Assembly: GCF_000621605.1 (NCBI RefSeq) | Contig: NZ_JHXX01000001.1 | Location: forward strand, 682,001 to 746,000 | Length of the DNA: 64,000 nucleotides | Direction: 5' to 3' | Source: Butyrivibrio sp. MC2021 | GTDB taxonomy: Bacteria > Bacillota > Clostridia > Lachnospirales > Lachnospiraceae | Shown here: piece by piece, positions 25,804 to 34,066 of the stretch | How positions within the stretch are numbered: position 1 is the stretch's first letter | Layout: the number at the start of each line of letters is the position of its first letter | Translations under genes and position numbers: made by a program | Notes under the pieces: generated by a model | The model's input: the letters and a program-made list of their open reading frames with translations, nothing else | Database searches by the model: none | What the model was told of the DNA's origin: nothing

Positions 25804-27879
25804 TTATTTAAGTTTGAACTTACCAACGATCTCTTCAAGAGTTCCTGCGATAGCTTCCTGCTTGGAGGACATATCGTTAACGTTCTCTACAACATCTGCC
25901 GCAGCCATTACGGAATCGGTTACACGGCTTGAAAGATCTGCAGTATCCTGTGTGGACTCTGCGATGTTCTGTATAGCCTTGGAAACCTCTTCCATGGATG
26001 CTCTGATATTCTCAACCATTGAAGCGATGTTCTCTGAAGAATCGCCGAAGGATCCGGCATCATCACCGTACTGCTTTGCAAGATTTACGAACTTGTCATA
26101 GTCAGGAGTAACTGTATCTTTGATGAATCCAAGAAGTTCTCCGGAGGAACTTGAAAGAGTTCCGAAAGCTCCCTGTACACCATCGATGGTATCTCTGATC
26201 TGTTCTACAGCTTCGGATGTGCTGCTGGCCAGCTTGTTGATCTCAGAAGCAACTACAGCAAAGCCCTTACCTGCATCTCCTGCTCTTGCAGCCTCAATAC
26301 TAGCATTAAGTGAAAGCAGGTTGATCTGGTCTGCGATCTCAGCAATTGTATCTGCCAGTGTTCCGATCTGATCAACGATCTTAGCCTTCTCGTTGGCCTC
26401 AATAAGATCTGCTTCTCTCTGGGTTGCGATTGAAATCGCATAATCATGAGCCTGTCTTGATTCCTTCTCGATCTCTTTTGCTCTTGCCTTAATATCTGCA
26501 GCATCGGCGCTGGTCTTCTCAGTTTCAGCAGCCAGCTGATGTACGGATGCGTTAACTTCCTCAACTGATGCATTAACCTGCTCTGTTGCAGCACCGGAAG
26601 ACATCATGGCATCATTAACACCGGAGATATTTCCCTGGATGCTGGAGAACTGACTTGAAAGCTCATTAGCCATGTTTGCAAGGCCTGTGGAGGTTTCAGA
26701 TACCTGAACAGATCCATCGGAAATCTTGCTGATAACATCTTTGTTGTTCTCAAACATATTGTTAAGTGATTCACTCATCTGTCCAAGCTCATCACCGCTC
26801 TTACTCTTAATCTTCTCTGCTGTGAAGTCTCCGCTTGCAAGTACGCCGGCAAACTTCTTAACATCGTTGATGTTTCTGGCAATACTCATAACATATGTCC
26901 AGATAACTGCTGCGCCTATAGCAAGGGCAATTAGGCAGATAACGATAAGTTTATTTCTTGCACTGGTAACAGGTGCTTCCAGCTCTGTTATGCTCTTTCT
27001 GGTAATAAGTTTCCAGTTAACTTCAGGAATATTTACAAAGTCAATGATTATTCTGGTTCCGTTCTCCATAAAGGCAGCCATCTGAGGGTCTTCATCACTC
27101 TTGGAAACGATCATCTCAGCAAGAGCTGCAAGCTCGGCATTTTCATCCGCAGAGATATTTACGCCATTCATGACATAGTCATCATTATCGCAGGAAATAT
27201 ATGTTCCTACTGAATCTACCAGCATAGCTCTTCCGGTCTCACCAAACTGGATGGCCTTAACCATATTAGCGATGTCAGTCAGCTCCATATCAACAGTAAC
27301 ACATCCAACATATGCTCCATTGTCATAGATTGGAGCGGAGCAGCTGGACATGACCTTTCCCGAAGTAGGATCATAATATGGATTGGTTATGATCGCCTGT
27401 CCTTCCGGCAAAGCTTTTGCATTAGTATAGTATTCCTGGCTAAGGTAATCATATTCTGCATTACTGTAATCCCAGGTCTCTACTATCTGTGAGCCTTCCT
27501 TGTACCAGTATGGACCTATATATTTCTCATTCGCGTCAAAAACATTAGGCTCAAACCACAGGCCAGATCCAAGCATTGAATCATTTTCATTTATGATCTT
27601 CGAAATTGTGGTTCCAAAGCTTTGTGTATCCCCAAGCTTATAGGAAGTGGATACCATTGCTGCTATATTGACAGCAGAATTCTTGATCAGATTAAGATTT
27701 CCGTTCATCTCTTTAGCTGCTGCAATCGTGGTTGCATTCATTGCTTCCGTGGATTGCACCTGAATCTGATTCGATAGCTCGTTACTGGCAATATAGGTCA
27801 GAAGGATCATTGCAATCGCCACAACCGGAAGAATACACAATAACATCTTTGCCCTAATGCTCATTTTCTTCATAATCAT
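25804..27879 (-). CDS. Methyl-accepting chemotaxis protein with dCache-type sensor
   Basis: A 691-residue chemoreceptor. A first membrane helix (about 8-28) is followed by a large outer domain (about 35-300) with dCache features: [24 protein letters not shown], the [19 protein letters not shown] segment and VTVDMEL. A second membrane helix (about 307-328), a HAMP and a long cytoplasmic coiled coil with the hairpin tip [15 protein letters not shown] and GKGFAVVA complete it. The ligand is unknown, although dCache receptors often bind amino acids or small metabolites. It has no obvious operon partner and ends at the terminator shared with glgD. Confidence 0.95.
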   Translation of the reverse strand: MIMKKMSIRAKMLLCILPVVAIAMILLTYIASNELSNQIQVQSTEAMNATTIAAAKEMNGNLNLIKNSAVNIAAMVSTSYKLGDTQSFGTTISKIINENDSMLGSGLWFEPNVFDANEKYIGPYWYKEGSQIVETWDYSNAEYDYLSQEYYTNAKALPEGQAIITNPYYDPTSGKVMSSCSAPIYDNGAYVGCVTVDMELTDIANMVKAIQFGETGRAMLVDSVGTYISCDNDDYVMNGVNISADENAELAALAEMIVSKSDEDPQMAAFMENGTRIIIDFVNIPEVNWKLITRKSITELEAPVTSARNKLIVICLIALAIGAAVIWTYVMSIARNINDVKKFAGVLASGDFTAEKIKSKSGDELGQMSESLNNMFENNKDVISKISDGSVQVSETSTGLANMANELSSQFSSIQGNISGVNDAMMSSGAATEQVNASVEEVNASVHQLAAETEKTSADAADIKARAKEIEKESRQAHDYAISIATQREADLIEANEKAKIVDQIGTLADTIAEIADQINLLSLNASIEAARAGDAGKGFAVVASEINKLASSTSEAVEQIRDTIDGVQGAFGTLSSSSGELLGFIKDTVTPDYDKFVNLAKQYGDDAGSFGDSSENIASMVENIRASMEEVSKAIQNIAESTQDTADLSSRVTDSVMAAADVVENVNDMSSKQEAIAGTLEEIVGKFKLK

Positions 27880-28127
27880 TGCTCCTTATTCTGATAATTT
27901 GTGACTTATTTGGAAATTGTTGCTCAAAATCCTAGATTCATTTTACAATAAGCGGTCATTTTTTAGTCTAAATAAAGTATAAATTTGAATAAAAAGATGA
28001 TAAATGACTGACAGTCTTTTAAGCAAATATATTATCGTTATTTAATATATTCACGATCACTAATATGGTAAAATCTAAACTAAGAAAATGTGTGTGCTTT
28101 TTTGAGTAAAAGCAGAAAGGACTATCT

Positions 28128-29591
28128 ATGAACGCTGAACAATATCGTCGCGCCAACAGAAGTAGTTTCTATGTATGTATGGTTATTATCCTTAGCGGTT
28201 TGGGAATAACAATCTTTAACAGTTTCCGAGAAGGTTTTTCAACCGGAAAACTTGCAATATTCATAGCTGCATTATTCGGCGGAGTCCTGATCTTTGTAGG
28301 AAATTACAAATTTCCTACAATAAAAAAGGGATCCATACTAATTATGGGCGGAGCTACAATCTTCTATTTTATACTTCTTATTGCAGAGGATGATCTTATC
28401 TACTTTGCCTTTGGCCTTCCTATCCTTATCTGCAGTATCATCTATCTGAATGTTAAACTGTGTAAGATTGGTATATCAGCAATTGTTCTTTCATTTACTA
28501 TTACGTGTATAAAGAGCTATGTAGTAAATCATACTTTGGATATGTTTCATGTACCTGCATTTATCACCCTTGCCCTGGCATTTATCGCTTGCCTTTATAC
28601 GGTAACTCTTCTTACCAGGTTTAACGAGGAAAACAATGCGGTTATAAATGAGAGTGCGGAAAAGACCATGAATACCGGCAATCAGATGGCTGAGATTGCC
28701 AATACTATTACCGATCTGTTCAATTCATCTCAGGATAATATGCAGTCTCTTCAGCAAATCATTGAAGCGCAGCATTCAGGCATGCAGGATATCGCCAGCA
28801 GCATGGAAAGCACAGCTCAGGCTATTACATCTCAGGCCCAGAGAGTTCAGCAGATTCAGGAAGAAACAAACACTACCGAGCAGCATCGCAAGGATATGAC
28901 CACTGCTTCAGAAAATGCCCAGACTGCAGTTGAGGATGGCGTTAAAGGTATTAAGGCACTTAAAGAGAAAGCCAAAAACGTATCTGAGCAAAGCCAGGTT
29001 ACTGTTGATGCAACTCAGGCTGTTATCAATAAGGTTGAAGAAGTTCAGAAAATTGTTGGCTCCATCATGTCCATTTCCAAGCAGACCAATCTTCTCGCTC
29101 TTAATGCCAGCATCGAGGCAGCCAGAGCCGGTGAAGCAGGAAAAGGCTTCGCAGTAGTTGCCAACGATGTACGAGAGCTTGCGGAAGAGACCAACACCGC
29201 TTCCACACAGATCACAAATATCATTAACGAGCTTAACGAAGACGTTCAGAAGGCAATGGCCAGCATCGATGATACAGTTAATTCCGTAACAGAGCAGAAT
29301 GAGATGATCGAATCTGTTGGTGAGAATTTCTCCTGTATAGACGAGAATGTAACAGAGATGCTCTCTCGCTTCTCTGAGATTGGCGAAGGAATGAAATCCA
29401 TCGCAGCATCAACCACCGAGATCAACGACAGTATCTCAAACCTCTCTGCTACCAGCCAGGAGGTTGCATCTCTTTCCAACGAAGGTGTACGAAGCTCCGA
29501 TCAGGCTGTTGAGGAGTTCAATCAGTTCAAGGGAATCCTTGGAAACATCTTCCAGCAGGCTAACAAGCTTAAAGATATGCAAAGCAATTAA
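28128..29591 (+). CDS. Methyl-accepting chemotaxis protein without a large outer domain
   Basis: A 487-residue protein with about six closely spaced membrane helices (20-170) and no sizeable outer loop. The cytoplasmic signalling part (about 180-487) has the family tip [20 protein letters not shown] and [15 protein letters not shown]. No HAMP is obvious. Such receptors may sense membrane state or an intracellular signal. An AGAAAGGA ribosome site precedes the ATG at 28128. It is divergent from the dCache chemoreceptor; the 248-base gap between them holds no gene. Confidence 0.93.
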   Translation: MNAEQYRRANRSSFYVCMVIILSGLGITIFNSFREGFSTGKLAIFIAALFGGVLIFVGNYKFPTIKKGSILIMGGATIFYFILLIAEDDLIYFAFGLPILICSIIYLNVKLCKIGISAIVLSFTITCIKSYVVNHTLDMFHVPAFITLALAFIACLYTVTLLTRFNEENNAVINESAEKTMNTGNQMAEIANTITDLFNSSQDNMQSLQQIIEAQHSGMQDIASSMESTAQAITSQAQRVQQIQEETNTTEQHRKDMTTASENAQTAVEDGVKGIKALKEKAKNVSEQSQVTVDATQAVINKVEEVQKIVGSIMSISKQTNLLALNASIEAARAGEAGKGFAVVANDVRELAEETNTASTQITNIINELNEDVQKAMASIDDTVNSVTEQNEMIESVGENFSCIDENVTEMLSRFSEIGEGMKSIAASTTEINDSISNLSATSQEVASLSNEGVRSSDQAVEEFNQFKGILGNIFQQANKLKDMQSN

Positions 29592-29631
29592 ATTAATTGA
29601 ATTTATCATATTTTTTTAACTAAATACCATT

Positions 29632-29674
29632 CCTCTGGCAGCAACTTATAAAGTTATCTGCCAGAGGTTTTTTA
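29632..29674 (+). terminator. Intrinsic terminator after the chemoreceptor gene
   Basis: CCTCTGGCAG pairs with CTGCCAGAGG, with an inner AACTT/AAGTT extension, followed by six T. Confidence 0.9.
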
Positions 29675-29717
29675 ATGTCAGTTTTTATAAATTTTTTAAT
29701 TTTTTTACACAAAAAGG

Positions 29718-29747
29718 TTAACTTTTGCGCCAAATATACGATATAAT
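29718..29747 (+). promoter_or_regulatory. Predicted promoter of a 57-residue protein gene
   Basis: TTAACT (29718-29723), an 18-base spacer and a perfect TATAAT (29742-29747), about 65 bases ahead of the start codon. Confidence 0.6.
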
Positions 29748-29812
29748 ATAAGAGAGCAGTAAATATCTGCGACTTAAATTTTTAGACTATTCAGGAAAGG
29801 AGGAAAATGTGT

Positions 29813-29986
29813 ATGACAGCTACATGCGATGTTAAGATGGAGATAATGGATTGCATCAGACGCGACTGCGAAGATGAGTACTATCCTGATCCCGAGAAAG
29901 TTGCTCATATCACCGGCTTACCATTGGGGGTTGTTTTTGATTTATTAATCGAACTTAAAAACCAGGGTTGTCTTGGAAAAAGATGA
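29813..29986 (+). CDS. Small conserved-looking protein, winged-helix-like
   Basis: A 57-residue frame with an AAAGGAGG site nine bases upstream; an in-frame ATG also exists at 29807. It lies between its own TATAAT promoter and a strong terminator, so it is a complete small transcription unit. The protein is acidic with four cysteines (MTATCDVKMEIMDCIRRDC at the start). Its middle part, PEKVAHITGLPLGVVFDLL, followed by IELKNQGCL, has the helix-turn-helix-then-wing pattern of small MarR-like or LexA-like DNA-binding modules. I do not recognise the family. It is short, but the signals around it are better than those of many large genes. Confidence 0.7.
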   Translation: MTATCDVKMEIMDCIRRDCEDEYYPDPEKVAHITGLPLGVVFDLLIELKNQGCLGKR

Positions 29987-30031
29987 TCTTTCTCAAATAA
30001 ATGGAGAAAACCATGGAAGATACGCGATATT

Positions 30032-30066
30032 AAAGGTCCTGTGCCGCAAGAGCATAGGACCTTTTC
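30032..30066. terminator. Bidirectional terminator
   Basis: AAAGGTCCTGTGC pairs with GCATAGGACCTTTT around a seven-base loop. It lies between the small gene and the convergent gene at 30089. Confidence 0.8.
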
Positions 30067-30088
30067 CTTTGTTTTATTTATTTAATTA

Positions 30089-30340
30089 TCAAAGCATTTC
30101 CACAGGTTCATGTGAAAAATCTGCTTTACCATCATTATAGAGCGCTCTCACAAAATCAATAGCCCTCTGTCCAGACTCTTCTATCGGTACATTCTGACTA
30201 TAAATATACTTGATATTGTCACCGGTACTAAGCAGGAAATCCATCTCTGTTCCACTTATCTGACCATCTCCAAAATCCAGGGGCTTAACCTCAACTGAAG
30301 TAACCTCTTTAACCACGCCTTCGCTAAAAAGAACTCTCAT
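30089..30340 (-). CDS. Small hypothetical protein
   Basis: An 83-residue soluble protein. The start at 30340 (MRVLFSEG) has AAGGAGG seven bases upstream and is preferred over an upstream ATG at 30385. Visible features are a strand-rich first half (VTSVEVKPLDFGDGQISGTEM) and a helix near the C-terminus (QRAIDFVRALYNDG). I do not recognise it. It is monocistronic and divergent from the lipoprotein gene at 30498. Confidence 0.75.
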   Translation of the reverse strand: MRVLFSEGVVKEVTSVEVKPLDFGDGQISGTEMDFLLSTGDNIKYIYSQNVPIEESGQRAIDFVRALYNDGKADFSHEPVEML

Positions 30341-30421
30341 TAAAAAACCTCCTTGATTATTAATTTGGTTTAAAAACGCTAACAATATTTTAACATTAAA
30401 TAATTGTAATTGCGATACTCT

Positions 30422-30450
30422 TTGGATAATTTGCCCGTTTATGCTATACT
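30422..30450 (+). promoter_or_regulatory. Predicted promoter of a lipoprotein gene
   Basis: TTGGAT (30422-30427), a 17-base spacer and TATACT (30445-30450). The start codon follows 48 bases later. Confidence 0.65.
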
Positions 30451-30497
30451 AAGCTTTGTGCAAGAATTATAATTACTGAATTTAAAAGGAGTTTTTT

Positions 30498-31223
30498 ATG
30501 GTCAGATTTGGCAAAACCGGCGCGTTTTTATTAAGCGCTGTTTTATCTATTTCTCTTCTAACAGGTTGTGTTTCCAACGCAGACAAAAATTCTGCCAAAG
30601 AAACCGTCGAAGGTTTTCTACAGCTGGTGGCATCAGGATCCACGGAAGGGATAACCGATTATTGTACCGATGAAGTTGCATCAGGCGATTTTGTTAAGCT
30701 CTTTGATTCCGGTTACCTGGCAGACCAGATATTGGCTGATCAGGACACCTCCTCTCTTACAGAAGAAACCTTGAATGAACTGGATGAGTTCTGTAAGCTT
30801 TTCTCCAATATGGTCACAGCCTATGAAGTAAAAGAAATAACTGCCAATGATGACAAATCCATCACGGCTATAGCAACTATCACCACAGATTTTCCTGTAG
30901 ACATTATTAAAAGCAGCTCCACTTCAGAAAAGGTCATGGAAGCTGCCGGTACTTATTCCACAGAACATGAAGAAGAAATCGCTGCTCTCTATGCAGAAGA
31001 AGGCGAAGAAACAACCCAGAAAAAGATTTTGAATGATGTATTTCTGATAGCCCTTGAAACCTATGAGGACCTAATCCGGAATTCATCCCCGCAGGACTAC
31101 GCAATAGCCCTTAAACTTGAAAAAAATGCCGAAACAGACTCTTATGTCATAACAGAGGTAACCGATTATCTGAGTGCTGCTGAAGGGGCTACAACAGCCG
31201 CAGAAGATACCACAGTAGATTAA
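30498..31223 (+). CDS. Secreted lipoprotein of unknown function
   Basis: A 241-residue lipoprotein. The signal peptide ends in the lipobox LLTGC (Cys near residue 24), so the protein is anchored to the outer face of the membrane. The mature part is acidic and helix-rich (AKETVEGFLQLVASG at its start), resembling the DUF4878/DUF5105-like family of small NTF2-fold lipoproteins common in Clostridia. It ends in a Thr/Ala/Glu tail. It is transcribed alone, between a clear promoter and a strong terminator. The function is unknown. Confidence 0.85.
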   Translation: MVRFGKTGAFLLSAVLSISLLTGCVSNADKNSAKETVEGFLQLVASGSTEGITDYCTDEVASGDFVKLFDSGYLADQILADQDTSSLTEETLNELDEFCKLFSNMVTAYEVKEITANDDKSITAIATITTDFPVDIIKSSSTSEKVMEAAGTYSTEHEEEIAALYAEEGEETTQKKILNDVFLIALETYEDLIRNSSPQDYAIALKLEKNAETDSYVITEVTDYLSAAEGATTAAEDTTVD

Positions 31224-31235
31224 ACTAATATAATT

Positions 31236-31274
31236 AACCCGGAACTCTTATTTGAGTTCCGGGTTATTTTTTTC
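31236..31274 (+). terminator. Intrinsic terminator
   Basis: AACCCGGAACTC pairs exactly with GAGTTCCGGGTT, followed by ATTTTTTT. Confidence 0.93.
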
Positions 31275-31286
31275 ATATATGAGCTG

Positions 31287-31544
31287 TCAGAATAGTCCAA
31301 GCAGCAGCCAGGCCAGAAGAACGATACCTATCAATAATCCAAGACAGATAGGCAATATAGTGATCCATGCAGATACTATCATTGCAAAGAGGTCTCCTTT
31401 TTCAAGGTTATCTCCTACCGTAGGTTCTACTCTGTCCTCATCAGGATTATAGTATTCATCGGCATAGATATCAGGCGTCTCATCCTTCTTCTGATCTTTT
31501 TTATTTAGTTTAAATAATCTGTCTACTTTCCTATTCCACCACAT
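31287..31544 (-). CDS. Small tail-anchored membrane protein at the end of the opp operon
   Basis: An 85-residue protein with a charged cytoplasmic part (Lys- and Asp-rich, DEYYNPDEDRVEPTVGDN) and one long hydrophobic C-terminal segment (about residues 55-85). It starts nine bases after the oppF stop and ends next to the terminator at 31236-31274, so it is probably the last gene of the peptide transporter operon. It could be a small accessory subunit. No family is recognised. Confidence 0.75.
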   Translation of the reverse strand: MWWNRKVDRLFKLNKKDQKKDETPDIYADEYYNPDEDRVEPTVGDNLEKGDLFAMIVSAWITILPICLGLLIGIVLLAWLLLGLF

Positions 31545-31553
31545 AAAAATACC

Positions 31554-33074
31554 TTATACAAGCTTATGGTGACAAGCTACAAAGTGATTAGGAGAAATCT
31601 CTTCCCAATCAGGTACTACATGCTCACAGATCTCTGTGCAGTACTTACATCTAGTATGGAACTTACATCCCTTAGGAGGGTTAACAGGTGAAGGAATATC
31701 TCCCTCAAGAACTACAAGGTCCTTCTTTTCCTCTGTTGTAGGAATGGACTCAAGCAGAGCCTGTGTGTAAGGATGAGCAGGTGACTTGAAGATCTCTTCT
31801 GAAGTTGAAAGCTCAACCAGGTTACCAAGGTACATAACACCGATTCTGTCAGAAATGTATTTTACAACTGAAAGGTCGTGTGTAATGAAAAGGTATGTAA
31901 GGTTCTTCTGCTCCTTAAGGTCTGAAAGCAGGTTGAGGATCTGAGACTGAATTGAAACGTCAAGGGCTGATACAGCCTCGTCACATACAACGAACTTAGG
32001 GTTAACTGCAAGGCTTCGAGCGATACCGATACGCTGTCTCTGTCCACCGGAGAACTGGTGAGCAAATCTGTTTACAAAGTATCCTGCAAGTCCGCACTCT
32101 TCCATGATCTTGATAACCATGTCCTGCATTCTCTCGTTATCCTTCTTGCAGTACTTATGAGCCTTAAGTCCCTCTCCGATAAGAGTTCCTACAGTCATTC
32201 TGGGATTCAGTGATGAATATGGATCCTGGAATATGTACTGAAGCTGATCTCTGATAAGACGAACCTCGTTGTAGGAAAGTCTTGCAAGGTCAATACCCTT
32301 GTCTCTGTTGGCTTCATGCTTCTCGAATTCAGGATTGCTCTTGTACTTGCTTCTAAGCTCCTCTATTCTCTCATCAATCTTGGAGATAGCCTTTGTATCT
32401 TCCTCCATTGCCTTTTCCCAGGCATCTGCCTTGTTCTTGAGAGAAGCAAGCTTATTCTTATCCTTGTCAGAGGTAGTTCTCTCTTTTTTGTTTACAATAT
32501 ACTCAAATTCATCGAAGTCAAGCTTGGCAGCCTGATACTTACCGATATCCTTGGAAAGCTTTGCACAGGCCTCATACCTCTCTGTGTAGATCTTCTCTAC
32601 AGGTGAGAGATCATCAGCAACAATGAAACCACCTACAAGGTTAACGATGTTGAGGTAAGCATCCTCAGCTGTCTTTTTCTTAGCCATGAGGTCAGTGTGA
32701 AGCTGAAGCTTCTTCTTCTCATCTGCTGCATCGTACTCTTTCTGAGCCTTCTCGTACTCAGCCTGATACTCATTCATCTTTTTCTTGAGCTTGGTAAGAT
32801 TTCCAACGGTCTTCTTAACATACTTGGGAGCCAGCTCATCAAGAGATGATCCATAGTACATTGTTCTTCCGTCTGTCTGACGATAAAGCTGAAGAAGTGT
32901 ACGTCCAAATGTGGACTTACCACATCCGGACTCACCAACAAGACCTAAGGTCTCGCCTTCGTAAATATCCAGTGAAATGCCATCATTGGCCTTTACATAC
33001 ATTCCCTTCTTACCAACAGGGAAATACTGTTTTAAGTTTGTAATCTTAAGAAGGACTTTATCATTTTGTGGCAT
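31554..33074 (-). CDS. oppF: Oligopeptide ABC transporter ATPase OppF with coiled-coil insertion
   Basis: A 506-residue ATPase of the OppF/DppF family; the start at 33074 is chosen by its AAAGGAGG site. It has Walker A GESGCGKST (47-55), Q-loop Gln283 in YIFQDPYSSLNPR, signature SGGQRQR, Walker B FVVCDEAVSALD and the C-terminal oligopeptide/dipeptide cysteine region (CKFHTRCKYC). Family members are about 330 residues long. Here about 185 extra residues, mostly charged coiled coil (for example LKKKMNEYQAEYEKAQKEYD), sit between Walker A and the Q-loop (about 82-268). All catalytic parts are intact. It is coupled to oppD by a 14-base overlap. Confidence 0.93.
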   Translation of the reverse strand: MPQNDKVLLKITNLKQYFPVGKKGMYVKANDGISLDIYEGETLGLVGESGCGKSTFGRTLLQLYRQTDGRTMYYGSSLDELAPKYVKKTVGNLTKLKKKMNEYQAEYEKAQKEYDAADEKKKLQLHTDLMAKKKTAEDAYLNIVNLVGGFIVADDLSPVEKIYTERYEACAKLSKDIGKYQAAKLDFDEFEYIVNKKERTTSDKDKNKLASLKNKADAWEKAMEEDTKAISKIDERIEELRSKYKSNPEFEKHEANRDKGIDLARLSYNEVRLIRDQLQYIFQDPYSSLNPRMTVGTLIGEGLKAHKYCKKDNERMQDMVIKIMEECGLAGYFVNRFAHQFSGGQRQRIGIARSLAVNPKFVVCDEAVSALDVSIQSQILNLLSDLKEQKNLTYLFITHDLSVVKYISDRIGVMYLGNLVELSTSEEIFKSPAHPYTQALLESIPTTEEKKDLVVLEGDIPSPVNPPKGCKFHTRCKYCTEICEHVVPDWEEISPNHFVACHHKLV

Positions 33075-34053
33075 GACGATCCTCCTTTCTAGCATAGAAA
33101 CATCTTACTAACTGGCCCTCGCGTACTTTTGTAAGCGGTGGTTCCTCATTCATGCACTTCTCTGTTGCATATTTGCAACGAGGTGCAAACTTACATCCCT
33201 TGGGAAGCTTAAGGGGATGAGGCACAGCGCCGGGGATAGCATCAAGTCTCTGGTTAGAAGGAGTATCAAGTCTCGGAATTGAAACCATAAGTCCCTCTGT
33301 GTAAGGATGTGAATACTCAGATATATGGAATACTGTCTCAGCATCTGTAAGCTCAACAACCTGTCCGCAGTACATAACAGCGATTGTATCAGCGATCTGT
33401 CTGATAACACCAAGGTCGTGAGTAATGAAAATAATTGAAGTATTATACTCAGTCTTAAGGTCGTTCATAAGCTTAAGGATCTGAGCCTGAATTGTAACGT
33501 CAAGAGCTGTTGTGGGCTCGTCAGCGATAAGAAGCTTGGGCTTACATGCAAGCGCCATAGCGATCATAACACGCTGTCTCATACCACCTGAAAGCTGATG
33601 AGGATACTGCTTTGCAACAATGTGAGGGTTAGGGATCTTAACGTCCTTAAGCATCTCGATAACCTTCTCTGCAGCCTGCTTCTTGTTCATGCCCTGATGG
33701 ATAATGAAGGGCTCACTTACCTGTCTCTCTACTGTGAAGACAGGGTTAAGGCTGGTCATAGGCTCCTGGAAAATAACTGAAATGTCGTTACCACGAACCT
33801 GATACATTTCTTTCTCTGAAAGCTTGGTAAGGTCTTTTCCGTCAAAGATGATCTCACCGCTGTCTATATATCCGTTACCGTCAAGGAGCTGCAGAATACT
33901 CATGGCAGATACACTCTTACCGGATCCGGACTCTCCTACTACGCCAATGGTCTTTCCTTCATCAACCGAATAAGAAACACCGTTGACAGCTCTAACTATT
34001 CCCTTTTTAGTTCTAAAAAAGGTATGTAAATCTTTTAATTCTAATAAAGCCAT
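33061..34053 (-). CDS. oppD: Oligopeptide ABC transporter ATPase OppD
   Basis: A 330-residue ATPase of normal length. Features are Walker [10 protein letters not shown]-loop in [13 protein letters not shown], signature LSGGMRQR, Walker [13 protein letters not shown], and the C-terminal family region with cysteines ([10 protein letters not shown]). The start at 34053 has AAGGGAG eight bases upstream; a GTG at 34077 would overlap the oppC end and is less likely. It pairs with OppF to power peptide import through OppB/OppC. Confidence 0.95.
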   Translation of the reverse strand: MALLELKDLHTFFRTKKGIVRAVNGVSYSVDEGKTIGVVGESGSGKSVSAMSILQLLDGNGYIDSGEIIFDGKDLTKLSEKEMYQVRGNDISVIFQEPMTSLNPVFTVERQVSEPFIIHQGMNKKQAAEKVIEMLKDVKIPNPHIVAKQYPHQLSGGMRQRVMIAMALACKPKLLIADEPTTALDVTIQAQILKLMNDLKTEYNTSIIFITHDLGVIRQIADTIAVMYCGQVVELTDAETVFHISEYSHPYTEGLMVSIPRLDTPSNQRLDAIPGAVPHPLKLPKGCKFAPRCKYATEKCMNEEPPLTKVREGQLVRCFYARKEDRHATK

Positions 34054-34066
34054 CTTTTTTACTCCC

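Noticed and set aside
30013..30033. A six-codon frame (ATG at 30013) before the terminator
   Set aside because: Too short to judge, with no supporting context; treated as chance.
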